DNA of 64,000 nt from AP-15 sp963785565 (GTDB lineage: Bacteria; Pseudomonadota; Alphaproteobacteria; ATCC43930; CGMCC-115725): assembly GCA_963785565.1 (NCBI GenBank), contig CAWAVV010000003.1, forward strand, positions 124,001 to 188,000. Direction: 5' to 3'. The notes below the pieces were generated by a model. That model saw only the letters and a program-made list of their open reading frames with translations. It did no database searches and was not told the origin of the DNA. Positions 28,601-37,606 of the stretch are shown here, one piece after another. How positions within the stretch are numbered: position 1 is the first letter of the stretch; each line of letters begins with the position of its first letter. The position numbers and the translations under genes are program-made.

Positions 28601-28693
28601 CTGCCGACCGAACCCGCCTATGCGGAGCCGGCGGCGGCGGACAAGCCGGCGAACCCGCGAAAGGGCTGGTGGCAACGGCTGATCCAGTCATAA
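25658..28693 (+). CDS. rne: Ribonuclease E
   Basis: 1,011 residues from ATG 25658 (MAKRMLIDATHPEETRVVVV); longer in-frame starts add nothing family-like. It is the endoribonuclease of mRNA decay and rRNA/tRNA processing and the degradosome scaffold. The S1 domain (GNIYLAKVTRVEPSLQAAF) is split by a roughly 190-residue acidic insert (about residues 90-285), common in alphaproteobacterial RNase E. The catalytic DNase-I-like region has VAIDVNSGRSTRE and IVIDFIDMEEHRNQ with both metal Asp residues. The Zn-link is CPHCGGTG. The C-terminal third is acidic with Arg-rich patches (GRGRRRRRRRH and RQRRRRGRRGGRR) that bind RNA and partners, ending in an amphipathic KGWWQRLIQS. Confidence 0.96.
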   Translation: MAKRMLIDATHPEETRVVVVNGNRLEEFDFESSTKQQVKGNIYLAKVTRVEPSLQAAFIEYGGNRHGFLAFSEIHPDYFRIPIGDRSADDSEWGHPDAEGPEASSEAFDETGVPLEAALPEPVAVTEATPDGEDEPTGLEPFSDTSWMTGGHAEVSPITNVDQQVDATPAELPWAETTASPLDAGAAADRDQGSKAARLAVASLDEATHATALTVPAAEETSLAAEEAFPTTEENPPSAEDTLEIAPAPEARDSGDREAGEAEVIETLGGDEFEEAERQRSRAPRHYKIQEVIKRRQIMLVQVTKEERGNKGAALTTYLSLAGRYCVLMPNTARGGGVSRKITSISDRRRLKDILEELDIPEGMGVIVRTAGGERSKAEIKRDYEYLLRLWNEIRELTLKSTAPALIYEEGNLIKRSIRDLYTRDIDEVLVEGEEGYRTAKAFMKMLMPSHAKRVQPYRDPQIGLLHRFQIEGQIDAIHSPIVQLRSGGYVVINQTEALVAIDVNSGRSTRERNIEETATRTNLEAAEEIARQLRLRDLAGLIVIDFIDMEEHRNQGAVERRLKDALKNDRARIQVGRISPFGLLEMSRQRLRPSLVEASTQPCPHCGGTGFIRSTESTALYVLRSIEEEGMRRRSAEVCVYVPTTVALYILNHKRDSLVQLEARYGIHVLMAQDDALIPPAFRLERLRAYGPSEAPAAIPAPLTQAPEIEEEEPEDEAEAEADEAVDAGAQRTSREADEERGRGRRRRRRRRHDDEAGDRGPAPPAPAVEASEDEAGERVTATASEAGAATNGEQDADVERQRRRRGRRGGRRRVRREDGFDPGLDGLHPAAATVEIVATADDGDESGPTQSEIAEGEHGIVEAQTPWSEVIPTDPAVAAAATEIETASLPALAGEPAAAAVSSHNGASTAELAEPPAHQFVEEATPDAGLAERGIPAEEVDRFSAPAHGSEREPASPFAADRDERSVQPGALEPRDMPSLPTEPAYAEPAAADKPANPRKGWWQRLIQS

Positions 28694-28823
28694 GCGTCAG
28701 CCGATGCGGGAAGGGTCGGTTCGGCGCGGCTTGCCGCGGCTTTGCCGCAATTCTATCCTACCGGGACCATGAGCGGACCTTGAATCCGCCTCCGGTGCGG
28801 TCGGCCAATTGAAGGCGCTGCCG

Positions 28824-30185
28824 ATGGCTTTACCCGCTTTTGTCCGAACGACCGCATTTGTTCTCGCCGCGGCGCTGATCTTTGGCCGTGTCGCCAGCGC
28901 GCACGAAGGCGGCAACGGCGCGACCCTATTGCGGGACACCGAGATCGAAGGCGACATTCGCGCGATGATGACCCCGGTGTGGAAGGTGGCTGGGCTCGAC
29001 CCGGATGCGGTGCACGTCTACCTGGTGGCCGATGACAGCATCAACTCGTTCGTCGCCGGGGGTCAGAATATCTTTATGAACTCCGGCCTGGTGCTGCGCG
29101 CGAAGACACCCAACCAGCTGATCGGCGTCCTCTCGCACGAGACCGGCCATATTGCCGGCGGGCATCTGTACAAGGGCGCCGAGGCGATGCACAACGCCAG
29201 CATCGAGGAGATCCTCGCGATGGTGGCGGGTGTTGCCGCAACGGTTGCGGGGCGCGGCAGCGGCGGCGGCGCTGCGCTGCTGGGTGCGGCGGGCGTCGGG
29301 CAGCGCGCCTTTCTACAATTCTCGGTGACCCAGGAAGCAACGGCCGATCATGCTGCGATGAATTTCCTCGATGAGACCCATCAATCCGCGCGGGGGCTGC
29401 TGCAATTCTTCGAGGTGTTGCAAAGCGAGGAATTGCTGACCGGCATCCACGAGGATCCCTATCTGATGGATCATCCGTTGACCCAAGAACGCATCGACTA
29501 TGTCCGCGACCATGTCGAGCGCTCGCCGTATTCGAATGCTCCAGACCCGCCCGCCTATATCGCGATGCTCGACCGCATCAAGGCCAAGCTCACCGCCTTT
29601 ACCCAGCCGGCGTCGGCGACCTTGGCAAAATATTCGGAGCAGGACCGTTCGGTGCTGGCGCGCTATGCTCGCGCCATAGCCCATTACCGTATTCCGGATC
29701 TCGACAAAGCGTTGCCGGAGGTCGACGGGTTGATCCGCGACTATCCGAGCGATCCTTATTTTCGCGAGCTGAAGGGGCAGATGCTGTTCGAAAACGGCCA
29801 TATCAAAGAAGCGGTCCAGCCCTACGAGCAGGCCGTCCGTCTCGATCCGGCCGCCCCGCTGCTGCGGATCGGTCTCGCGCAGGTTTATATCGAGGACAAC
29901 GATCCCACCGAAAACAAGCGGGCGATCGCTTATCTCAGCGATGCGTTGCGCACCGAGGACAAGGAAGTCGACGCCTGGCACCTGCTCGCGACCGCTTATG
30001 GGCGCGACAACCAAATGGGTATGGCGGCGCTGTCCCTGGCCGAGGAGGGACTTGCCGCCGACAACAAAAAAGACGCAGTGCAGGAGGCCAGCCGGGCCGA
30101 GCATCTGCTGCCTAAGAACGGCGCCGCCCACGCCCGCGCGCAGGAGATCCGCAGCGAGGCCAAGGATCTGGACGCTTCCGACTGA
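28824..30185 (+). CDS. M48-family TPR metalloprotease (BepA-like)
   Basis: 453 residues: a signal peptide (TTAFVLAAALIFGRVASA), an M48 zinc-peptidase domain (zinc motif HETGH in LSHETGHIAGGHL; third-ligand Glu in TQEATADHAAMNFLD), then a C-terminal TPR domain (from about residue 290). The layout is that of BepA/YfgC, a periplasmic protease-chaperone that supports outer-membrane protein and LPS-transport assembly. The ATG at 28824 follows GAAGG. A DsbA-like gene follows on the same strand after 42 bases, a sensible periplasmic quality-control operon. Confidence 0.9.
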   Translation: MALPAFVRTTAFVLAAALIFGRVASAHEGGNGATLLRDTEIEGDIRAMMTPVWKVAGLDPDAVHVYLVADDSINSFVAGGQNIFMNSGLVLRAKTPNQLIGVLSHETGHIAGGHLYKGAEAMHNASIEEILAMVAGVAATVAGRGSGGGAALLGAAGVGQRAFLQFSVTQEATADHAAMNFLDETHQSARGLLQFFEVLQSEELLTGIHEDPYLMDHPLTQERIDYVRDHVERSPYSNAPDPPAYIAMLDRIKAKLTAFTQPASATLAKYSEQDRSVLARYARAIAHYRIPDLDKALPEVDGLIRDYPSDPYFRELKGQMLFENGHIKEAVQPYEQAVRLDPAAPLLRIGLAQVYIEDNDPTENKRAIAYLSDALRTEDKEVDAWHLLATAYGRDNQMGMAALSLAEEGLAADNKKDAVQEASRAEHLLPKNGAAHARAQEIRSEAKDLDASD

Positions 30186-30227
30186 GCGCGGCCTGTCGCC
30201 GCCATCCTGCTTAAGGAGCTGTCGTTA

Positions 30228-30977
30228 ATGCTTGTTCGCGCGCGATTTGCCCTGCTCACCGTTGCCTGCTTGCTGTTTGCCGCGGCGCCGACCGGCGCGA
30301 TCACAGCGGCCGAGATCAATCCGGCGCAGCGCCAAGCGATCAACTCGATTATCCACGACTATCTGATGCAGCATCCCGACGTTTTGATCGCCGCGCTGCG
30401 GGCGGCCCAGGACAAGCTCGACCGCGACAATGACGCCAAGGCAACGCAAGCAGTGGCGCAGCACCGGCGTGATATCTTCGACAACCCGGCGACGCCGGCG
30501 GCGGGCAATCCGGAAGGCGATGTCGCGATCGTCGAGTTCTTCGACTACCGATGCCCCTATTGCAAACAGGTGCAGCCCGAGCTCGAGTCGCTGTTGCAAC
30601 AGGATCCAAAGCTGCGCTTGGTCTACAAGGAGTTCCCAGTCCTCGGCCCGGCGTCGGTCACGGCCGCCCATGCCGCGCTCGCGGCCCGGCGTCAGGGCAA
30701 ATATGACGCCTTTCATGCGGCGATGATGGCGGCCCACGGCCAGATTAACGACAGCACCGTCTATCAGGTGGCTGCGTCGGTCGGGCTCGATGTCGACCGG
30801 CTCAAGCGCGACATGGCGGCACCGGAGGTCGCACAGTCGCTGAAGGCAAATTTGGCGCTCGCCGACGTACTCGATATCCACGGCACCCCGGCCTTCATCA
30901 TCGGCAACCGCGTCGTCCCCGGCGCGGTCGATCTCGACGCGTTGAAGACTATGGTCGCCGACGCACGCAAGCGGTAG
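30228..30977 (+). CDS. DsbA-family periplasmic thiol oxidoreductase
   Basis: 249 residues with signal peptide (LLTVACLLFAAAPTGAITA), an N-terminal helical region, and a thioredoxin fold with active site CPYC in EFFDYRCPYCKQVQPELE. The cis-Pro loop is HGTPAFIIGN. This is the ScsC/Com1-like DsbA group used for disulphide formation or isomerisation in the periplasm. The start is supported by AAGGAG eight bases upstream. Overlaps nothing; it converges with the maleylacetoacetate isomerase gene four bases beyond its stop. Confidence 0.92.
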   Translation: MLVRARFALLTVACLLFAAAPTGAITAAEINPAQRQAINSIIHDYLMQHPDVLIAALRAAQDKLDRDNDAKATQAVAQHRRDIFDNPATPAAGNPEGDVAIVEFFDYRCPYCKQVQPELESLLQQDPKLRLVYKEFPVLGPASVTAAHAALAARRQGKYDAFHAAMMAAHGQINDSTVYQVAASVGLDVDRLKRDMAAPEVAQSLKANLALADVLDIHGTPAFIIGNRVVPGAVDLDALKTMVADARKR

Positions 30978-30981
30978 CGGG

Positions 30982-31623
30982 TCAAGGCTCGCGGTCGGGC
31001 TGATTATCCGGGTGAGCAGCCTGGAAGGGCGCCAGCGCCATACAACTATCGAAGATCCTCGTAATCGTCGGATAGGGCGCCATGTCGAGACGGTAGCGCC
31101 CGGCGTTGACGACCTGCGGGACGAGAGCGATGTCGGCGAGGCCGGGCCGGTCGCCGTGGCAGAAGATCCCTGTACGGGCGTCCCGCGCAAGCAGCGCTTC
31201 CAATGCCTGGAACCCGGCTTCGATCCAATGATTGTACCAAACGGCGATGTCGCTCTCGCTGCGGCCAAACGAATGGGTCAGATAGCGAAGCACCCGCAGA
31301 TTGTTGATCGGATGGATGTCGCAGGCGACGATGTCGGCGAGGGCGCGCACCCTCGCCCGCTCCCCCGGGGTCTGCGGCAGCAAAGGCGGGTCGGGATGGA
31401 TCTCGTCGAGATACTCGATGATAGCCAGGGACTGGATCAGGGTCTCCCCGCCATCTTCAAGTGTCGGGACCAGACCCTGCGGGTTGACCCCGCGGTAATC
31501 GGGCCTGGCCTGATCGTTGCGGCGGAGATGGATATAGACGCCGTCGTAGGCGAGCCCCTTGAGATTGAGGGCAATGCGGACGCGGAACGCCGCGGATGAG
31601 CGAAAAAAACCGTAGAGCTTCAT
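30982..31623 (-). CDS. maiA: Maleylacetoacetate isomerase (zeta-class GST)
   Basis: 213 residues, full length. The N-terminal thioredoxin-like domain has the zeta-class signature SSAAFRVRIALNLKG (active-site SSxxxxR) and NPQGLVPTLE, then IQSLAIIEYLDE for glutathione binding. The C-terminal helical domain has ACDIHPINNLRVL and CHGDRPGLADIALVPQV. It isomerises maleylacetoacetate to fumarylacetoacetate in tyrosine/homogentisate catabolism using glutathione. None of the other pathway genes are adjacent. GAGGGG precedes the ATG. Confidence 0.9.
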   Translation of the reverse strand: MKLYGFFRSSAAFRVRIALNLKGLAYDGVYIHLRRNDQARPDYRGVNPQGLVPTLEDGGETLIQSLAIIEYLDEIHPDPPLLPQTPGERARVRALADIVACDIHPINNLRVLRYLTHSFGRSESDIAVWYNHWIEAGFQALEALLARDARTGIFCHGDRPGLADIALVPQVVNAGRYRLDMAPYPTITRIFDSCMALAPFQAAHPDNQPDREP

Positions 31624-31828
31624 TGCCGCCCCTCTTTCGTAGAGATCGGACAGTCATGCCCCAAGCCCGCGCTGCGGATCTGAACGCCCAGCTTTGCCGA
31701 GCGGGAAGTTCTCCGGAGCTTACCGGGAAATCCTCCTGAATAAATCGGGAAAGCGCCGTGGCACGATCTGCGTCTTAATGGGCCATTGCCGGAGAATGAT
31801 CGCCGCAGAGCCGAGGGCGTGAGGGGGA

Positions 31829-34162
31829 ATGGCTCATCAAAGGTGGATTTTGGTGGCGCCGATGCTGGTGCTGCTGCCCGCCGCCGCCGCCGCGCAGGAC
31901 TATTCGACCGGCCTAACGGCGGCAGCGCCGATCACCCTGCCGACGGTCGAGGTGGTCGGGGCCACGCCTTTGCTCGGCTCAGGGGTCGATCGCAACACGG
32001 TGCCGTCCCAGACCCAGGTGCTGAACGCCCAGGACATCACCCGCGACGGCAACGCCGATGCGCTACGCGCGCTGAACGAACAGGTTCCGGGGGTCGCTCT
32101 CGATGCCGCCGCCGGCAATCCGTTCCAACCAAGCTTGTTTTATCACGGCTTCCAGGCCTCGCCCTTGCAAGGAAATCCGCAGGGTCTCGCGGTCTACCTG
32201 AACGGCGCGCGCTTCAACCAGGCCTTCGGCGACACGGTTAATTGGGATCTGATCCCCGACCTCGCCATCGAGCGCATGGACCTCGTCGGGTCGAACCCGG
32301 TGTTCGGGCTCAACGCGCTCGGGGGCGCGTTGTCGGTACAGATGAAGAACGGGTTCGGCTATCACGGCGCCGAGATCGTTGCGCTCGGTGGCTCGTTGGC
32401 GAAATACCAGGGGGAATTGCAATATGGCGTGCAGAGCGGCAATGCCGCCGCCTATGTCGCGGCCAGCGGCTTGCACGAGAGCGGCTGGCGCGACCTGCAA
32501 TCCTCGGATCTCGGCAACTTTTACGGCGATCTCGGCTGGCGCGGCGATCGCGGTGAAGTTCATGTCAATGTCACCGCGGCCCAGACCCGGCTCAACGGGC
32601 CGGGAACCTCGCCGGTCGAGCTGCTGGCCGCCGATCCCGCGGCGCAGTTTACCGCCCCGAACCTGATCACCAACGACTACACGCAGGTCAATCTGACAGG
32701 TTCTTACAATATTTCGGACGATACGTCGCTACAGGGAAATCTATATTACGATTACCTGCTGCAAAAGGTGGCCAATGGCAATGTCCCTAATGTAACTCCA
32801 TGTGACGACGGCTCCGGCCTTCTATGCCAGAGTCCCGGCGTATTCGCGACCGATCGCAACGGCAACCCGATCCCAGACTTTCTAAATGGCGGACCCTATT
32901 CCGATCTCGACCAACAATCGACCAACACCAACGGCTATGGCGCTTCGCTCCAAGCCACCAACCATCACCAGCTGTTCGGACATCCCAACCAGTTTATCGC
33001 AGGCCTCAGCTTCGACGGCGCTCAGACTTTGTTTGGCGCCAGCACGGAGATCGGCGGCCTGTCGCTGGACGATCGCGTTTTCGCGGGTCCGGGGATCACT
33101 GTCGATCAGGCGGACGGATCTATAGCGCCGGTGCGCGTCGCCGTTTCGAACGCTTATTATGGCGCCTTCTTCACCGACACTTACAATCCCACCCCGCGCC
33201 TGTCGACCAATGTCTCGGGTCGCTTCAACTTCGAGCAGATCGACCTCGCCGATCAGCTCGGCAGCGCGCTCACCGGCAATCACACCTACAGCCGGTTCAA
33301 CCCGTCCGGCGGCCTGACCTACAAGCTCCTCCCCAGCCTCAACGTCTATGCCAGCTATGCCGACGCCAATCGGGCGCCGACCCCGGCTGAGCTGACCTGC
33401 GCCAGCGCCGCGAGCCCGTGCAGCCTGGCCAATTTCTTTGTCGGAGACCCGAATTTGCAGCAGGTTGTGTCGCACACGATCGAGGCGGGGGTGCGCGGCC
33501 AATTTCACCCCTTCGCCGGCGCGACCGCGTCTTCCGATCTCGCCTATTATCATTCGGCGCTCGACAACGACATTCTGTTCGTCAACAGCCCGATCCAGGG
33601 CCGGGCCTTTTTTCAGAATGTCGGTTCGACCCTGCGGCAAGGCGTCGATATCTATCTTAGGCTAAAGACCGACCGTTTACTTGCCTGGGCCGGCTACTCT
33701 TACATCGATGCGTCGTTTCAGACCGGGTTCACCGAGTCGAGCGAGAACAATCCCGCCGCCGACGCCAGCGGCAATATTCAGGTGCGGCGTGGGGATCGCC
33801 TACCCGGAATCCCGGCCAACCAGTTCAAAGTGGGAGCCGACTACAAACTAACCGACGCCTGGACCGTCGGCGGCACCGCGATCTACGCCGCCGGCCAGTT
33901 CCTGTTCGGCGACGAAGCCAATCTGACACCGCAGACCCCGCCCTATTTGGTGGTGAATTTGCATTCGAGTTATCAGATTACCAAGAATTTTCAGCTGTTC
34001 GCGCTGATCGAAAATGTCTCGAATGCTACGTATTACACGTTCGGGACGTTTTCGCCGACCTCCTCCGTGCCGATCGTCCAGGCGCCGGGCGCCAGCAATC
34101 CCCGTAGCTACAGTCCAGCCGCCCCGATCGTCGCCACCGTCGGCATCCGCGCGACATTTTGA
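31829..34162 (+). CDS. TonB-dependent outer-membrane receptor
   Basis: 777 residues with signal peptide (WILVAPMLVLLPAAAAAQ), a TonB-box-like segment (TLPTVEVVGATPL), a plug domain (residues about 50-170, with NPFQPSLFYHGFQASPLQGN and LNALGGALSVQMKNG) and a 22-strand barrel ending in aromatic IVATVGIRATF. It imports a large substrate (siderophore, cobalamin, carbohydrate or similar) through the outer membrane with TonB energy. It converges with the GH10 gene 17 bases away, so a glycan substrate is possible but unproven. An AGGGGG ribosome site precedes ATG 31829. Confidence 0.92.
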   Translation: MAHQRWILVAPMLVLLPAAAAAQDYSTGLTAAAPITLPTVEVVGATPLLGSGVDRNTVPSQTQVLNAQDITRDGNADALRALNEQVPGVALDAAAGNPFQPSLFYHGFQASPLQGNPQGLAVYLNGARFNQAFGDTVNWDLIPDLAIERMDLVGSNPVFGLNALGGALSVQMKNGFGYHGAEIVALGGSLAKYQGELQYGVQSGNAAAYVAASGLHESGWRDLQSSDLGNFYGDLGWRGDRGEVHVNVTAAQTRLNGPGTSPVELLAADPAAQFTAPNLITNDYTQVNLTGSYNISDDTSLQGNLYYDYLLQKVANGNVPNVTPCDDGSGLLCQSPGVFATDRNGNPIPDFLNGGPYSDLDQQSTNTNGYGASLQATNHHQLFGHPNQFIAGLSFDGAQTLFGASTEIGGLSLDDRVFAGPGITVDQADGSIAPVRVAVSNAYYGAFFTDTYNPTPRLSTNVSGRFNFEQIDLADQLGSALTGNHTYSRFNPSGGLTYKLLPSLNVYASYADANRAPTPAELTCASAASPCSLANFFVGDPNLQQVVSHTIEAGVRGQFHPFAGATASSDLAYYHSALDNDILFVNSPIQGRAFFQNVGSTLRQGVDIYLRLKTDRLLAWAGYSYIDASFQTGFTESSENNPAADASGNIQVRRGDRLPGIPANQFKVGADYKLTDAWTVGGTAIYAAGQFLFGDEANLTPQTPPYLVVNLHSSYQITKNFQLFALIENVSNATYYTFGTFSPTSSVPIVQAPGASNPRSYSPAAPIVATVGIRATF

Positions 34163-34178
34163 AAGCGCCAGGGCTGCC

Positions 34179-35339
34179 CTAGCCGGGGGTGCGCGCGGGG
34201 GCGTGGGCGAAGGCATCGGCCATGGCCGCGAAGGCCGGCGTGGGTTTGAGATCGGCGTCGAACGGCAGCGGGCGGGAAGGCAGGCCGTCCTTGCGCCATT
34301 TCGCCTCGTTGGTCTCGCGGCGCACGATCCAGCTGTGCCGGTCCGACAAGCCCCAGGTGACGACCATCTTGACCGCCGGCTCATCGAGCGCGACATCGAG
34401 AAACCGCCGATAGGTGTCGGCGATCAGCTGGTCGCGGACCGCGATGCCGGCGGGCGCATGCGCGTCGGTGACGTCGAGCTCGGTAATCTGGATGGTCAGG
34501 TCCAGACCGGCGATGTCGGCCAGAAATCGCCGCAGCCGCGCGGGCGAAAACGGCGGCCCGCCGACTGCCGTCAGATGCGCCTGGATGCCGACCGCGTCGA
34601 CCGGCGTACCCGACCGCCGCATACGCTGCAGCAGATTGAGCAGGACGGTGCGGCGGGCTTCGTGCTCGGGCGAGTCGAGCTCGACATCGTATTCGTTGAC
34701 GACGAGGCGCGCCTTCGGGTCGGTTTCTCGCGTAGTGCGATAGGCGAGGTCGAGATACTCGGGCCCGAGCGCGTCGAGGAACACGGCCTTGCGCAGCCCG
34801 TCCGGCCGGCCGTCCTTGGGCTCGATCGGCTCGTTGACGACGTCCCAGCTGTGAACGATGCCGCGATAGCGCCCGGCGAGCGCCCTGATCCGGTCGACGA
34901 CCGCGCGCCGCTGCGCATCACGGCCGGGCAAGGTGAAAAACCAGTGCGGCGTGCGGTAATACCATAGGAGATTGTGGCCGCGCAGCGCGAGCCCGCCCTC
35001 GACCGCAAAACCGGCGACCGTATCGCCCGGGCCGTAATCGTCGTCCCCCGGGGCGCCGCGGTTCATATCGAGCCATTTCATATCGTTCTCGGGCACGACG
35101 AGACCTGCCTGCTGCAGCACCAGCGCGACAAAGCTGGGATCGCGGGTAATCTGCGCGGCCGAGATCGTGGTTCCGTAGCGGAGCCCCTTTTGCGCCGCCA
35201 GGCGGTTCAGTGCCTGCATTTGCTCTGCGTGGACGCAGGAAGATGCGAGTAACTCAGCGATGCCGCCGAGTACTGCCACGCCGCCGCCGAGAACGCTGCG
35301 TCGCCGCAGACCTCGACCCCAGAATTGCCCGCCGCTCAT
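34179..35339 (-). CDS. GH10 endo-1,4-beta-xylanase, Tat-exported
   Basis: 386 residues. The N terminus carries a twin-arginine signal (GLRRRSVLGGGVAVLGG). The GH10 barrel follows, with acid/base Glu in WDVVNEPIEPKD and nucleophile Glu in IQITELDVTDAH; substrate-site residues appear in NDMKWLDMNR, GHNLLWYYRTP and WGLSDRHSW. It should hydrolyse beta-1,4-xylan in the periplasm or outside. The start ATG overlaps the stop of the upstream TPR gene (ATGA at 35336-35339), so translation is coupled. Confidence 0.92.
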   Translation of the reverse strand: MSGGQFWGRGLRRRSVLGGGVAVLGGIAELLASSCVHAEQMQALNRLAAQKGLRYGTTISAAQITRDPSFVALVLQQAGLVVPENDMKWLDMNRGAPGDDDYGPGDTVAGFAVEGGLALRGHNLLWYYRTPHWFFTLPGRDAQRRAVVDRIRALAGRYRGIVHSWDVVNEPIEPKDGRPDGLRKAVFLDALGPEYLDLAYRTTRETDPKARLVVNEYDVELDSPEHEARRTVLLNLLQRMRRSGTPVDAVGIQAHLTAVGGPPFSPARLRRFLADIAGLDLTIQITELDVTDAHAPAGIAVRDQLIADTYRRFLDVALDEPAVKMVVTWGLSDRHSWIVRRETNEAKWRKDGLPSRPLPFDADLKPTPAFAAMADAFAHAPARTPG

Positions 35340-36232
35340 TGCGGTGGCGGCTTGCCGATCGGCGTGGCTGGCGGGACGGCGCCGCCGCCGGACGCCAGAT
35401 GCTCGAGATTCGCCCGTGCGGCCATATCCGCGGGGCTGCCCGGGGCGATCTGGCCGACCTCTTCCCAATCGCCGCGAGCGCCGGCGGCGTCACCTTCGAG
35501 GCGCCGGATATTGCCGCGTTCGAGCAATGCCGGCGCCGAATGTGGCGCCCGCGCGAGCGCCTTATCGATATCGGCGCGCGCCGGATCGAGGCGGTCGAGG
35601 GCGCGATAGGCCGAGGCGCGGTAGATCAGCGCATCCACCCGATCGGGGTGGGTCTTCAGCACACGATCGAGATCGGCGACGGCCTGATCGAGGTAGCCTG
35701 CCGAGGCCGCCGCCTCGGCGCGGTCGATCAGCAGATCGGGATCGCTGGGCTTCAGCGATACGGCTTGGCCCTCGGCGGCATAGGCCCGCACCGGGTCACC
35801 GGCCAACAGCCACGCCTGCCCAGCCTGATCGAGCACATCGGCCCGTAGCGCCGCCGGCGCTTTCATGATCATCGCTTGGGCCAGCGCCTGGAGGCGGGCC
35901 GCGCCCTCCTGGTATTTGCCGAGACCAATCAGCGCGACGGCGGCACAATGATCGGCCGGATGCGCCCCGCCACGCGCGAGCCATGCCTGGGCCAGGGTCT
36001 GAGCCTCACGCGGGTTCTCTCGGGCGAGCTTCATGCAGCGGTCGTAGGTTTCCGCATCCGCCTCGGCCGAACGCGGCGGGCTCGCGGCGGCCACAGGCGG
36101 CGGCAAAACCGGCGCGGGTGGGTCGGCCGCGGCATTCGCCGTGACCAACATCAGCGGCAGCAGCAAACGGAAACGCCCTGTGCCGCGCACCCATCGCCAG
36201 ACTGGCCGCATCCCCCTCGCCGCACCGATCAT
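35336..36232 (-). CDS. Exported TPR protein
   Basis: 298 residues from ATG 36232 (GGAG upstream; a GTG at 36247 is possible). A membrane/signal segment (FRLLLPLMLVTANAAA) and a Pro/Ala-rich linker precede several TPR units, e.g. DPDLLIDRAEAAASAGYLDQ, HPDRVDALIYRASAYRALDR and HSAPALLERGNIRRLEGD. A generic periplasmic scaffold. It is translationally coupled to the GH10 xylanase, which suggests a shared role, but no partner can be named. Confidence 0.8.
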   Translation of the reverse strand: MIGAARGMRPVWRWVRGTGRFRLLLPLMLVTANAAADPPAPVLPPPVAAASPPRSAEADAETYDRCMKLARENPREAQTLAQAWLARGGAHPADHCAAVALIGLGKYQEGAARLQALAQAMIMKAPAALRADVLDQAGQAWLLAGDPVRAYAAEGQAVSLKPSDPDLLIDRAEAAASAGYLDQAVADLDRVLKTHPDRVDALIYRASAYRALDRLDPARADIDKALARAPHSAPALLERGNIRRLEGDAAGARGDWEEVGQIAPGSPADMAARANLEHLASGGGAVPPATPIGKPPPQ

Positions 36233-36325
36233 AGTTCTCCATAGCACAGGGCGGCGTTGCCGCCGAATTGTTCGAGAGGTTACGATTGCCGGCGTCGGAT
36301 CCGCTGTCCCGGGTTATGCATCGTT

Positions 36326-37606
36326 GTGGCCTTCGATTTTGGTCGTCTGTTTCCGGGAGGGATCGGCAATGCCGGGCTCGCCTTTGCCCACCGCAACTAC
36401 CGAATTTATGCGAGCGGCAACGCGGTATCGCTGATCGGCATCTGGATGCAGCGGGTGTCGGTCGGCTGGCTCGCCTGGACCCTGACCCATTCCGGCACTT
36501 GGCTCGGCATCGTCTCGATGGCCGAATTTTTCCCGGTGGTTTTTTTGAGCCCGCTCGCCGGCGTTCTCGCCGACCGCCGCGACCGGGTCAGGATCATCCG
36601 GGTCACGCAGATCGCCGGCAGCGTCGAGGCGAGCCTGCTCGCGGTTCTGGTCTATACCGGCGCCATATCGATTTGGCTGTTGTTCGCACTGACCTTTCTG
36701 CTCGGCGTGTTCAACGCGATGGCCCAGCCGGCAAGGCTGGCCTTGATCCCGACCCTGGTCGATCGGCCGGCGTTGGCCTCGGCGCTGGCGGTCAATGCCA
36801 TCATCTTCAACGCCGCGCGCTTTGTCGGGCCGGCGGTGGCGGGGATCGTCATTGCCAAGATCAGCGTCGGCGCCGCCTTTGCCGTCAACGCCATGACATA
36901 CATCGTCTTTCTGATTGCGATGGCCAATCTGCGCGGGCTCCCGCCATTGCCGGTGGCAGCGGCGCAGAGCGTGCTGCGAGCGTCGGTCGAGGTCTATGGC
37001 TATGCCAGCCGGCACCCCGGCATCGCGCCGATGCTGCTGCTGTTCACCGTGACGACGATCGGCACCCGCGGTTTTGTCGAGCTGTTCCCCGGCTTTGCCG
37101 ACCGCGTCTTCGGACGCGGGCCGGAAGCGTTGTCGATGCTGACCTCGACGGTCGGGCTCGGCGCCATCTGCGGCGGCGCCTGGCTGCTGGTTCGGCCGGG
37201 GATCGCCGGGCTGACCGGGGTCGTTCTCGGCAACACACTGGCGATTTCCCTGGCGATCCTGGCCTTCACCGCGACCACCCGGTTCTACGTGGCGCTGCCC
37301 TGCGTTTTTGTCGCCGGCTGCGCGATGACGATCACCGGCATCGGTGCTCAGACCCTGATCCAATCTGCGGTCGAGATCGGCATGCGCGGGCGCATCATGG
37401 CGCTCTATGGCATGATCTTTCGCGCCGGCCCGGCGTTAGGCGCGGTCCTGATGGGCTCGCTGAGCGAGCGTTTCGGGCTCCGCCTGCCGCTCGCGGTCGG
37501 CGCTGTCGTCTCTTGCGGGTTCTGGGCGGCCACCTGGGTCAAGCAGAAACGCATCGCCGCGACGCTCGAGGCCGACCCGGCGGCGGCGGTCGAACATCCA
37601 TCGTGA
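36326..37606 (+). CDS. MFS transporter (EntS-like, MFS_3)
   Basis: 426 residues with about 12 membrane segments. The MFS signature between helices 2 and 3 is LAGVLADRRDRVRI, and the second-half equivalent lies in LMGSLSERFGLRLPLAVG. The EntS/MFS_3 group exports siderophores and other small molecules by proton exchange. The GTG at 36326 is preferred; the longer version from 36257 has a Cys/Arg-rich start unlike the family. Its stop overlaps the GTG start of the next gene (GTGA at 37603-37606), so the two are coupled. The nearby TonB receptor makes siderophore traffic an attractive but unproven idea. Confidence 0.85.
   Translation: MAFDFGRLFPGGIGNAGLAFAHRNYRIYASGNAVSLIGIWMQRVSVGWLAWTLTHSGTWLGIVSMAEFFPVVFLSPLAGVLADRRDRVRIIRVTQIAGSVEASLLAVLVYTGAISIWLLFALTFLLGVFNAMAQPARLALIPTLVDRPALASALAVNAIIFNAARFVGPAVAGIVIAKISVGAAFAVNAMTYIVFLIAMANLRGLPPLPVAAAQSVLRASVEVYGYASRHPGIAPMLLLFTVTTIGTRGFVELFPGFADRVFGRGPEALSMLTSTVGLGAICGGAWLLVRPGIAGLTGVVLGNTLAISLAILAFTATTRFYVALPCVFVAGCAMTITGIGAQTLIQSAVEIGMRGRIMALYGMIFRAGPALGAVLMGSLSERFGLRLPLAVGAVVSCGFWAATWVKQKRIAATLEADPAAAVEHPS

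Noticed and set aside
36268..37602. Long plus-strand frame before the epimerase as a fused protein
   Set aside because: It is the shadow of the MFS transporter gene in another frame; the epimerase begins at GTG 37603.
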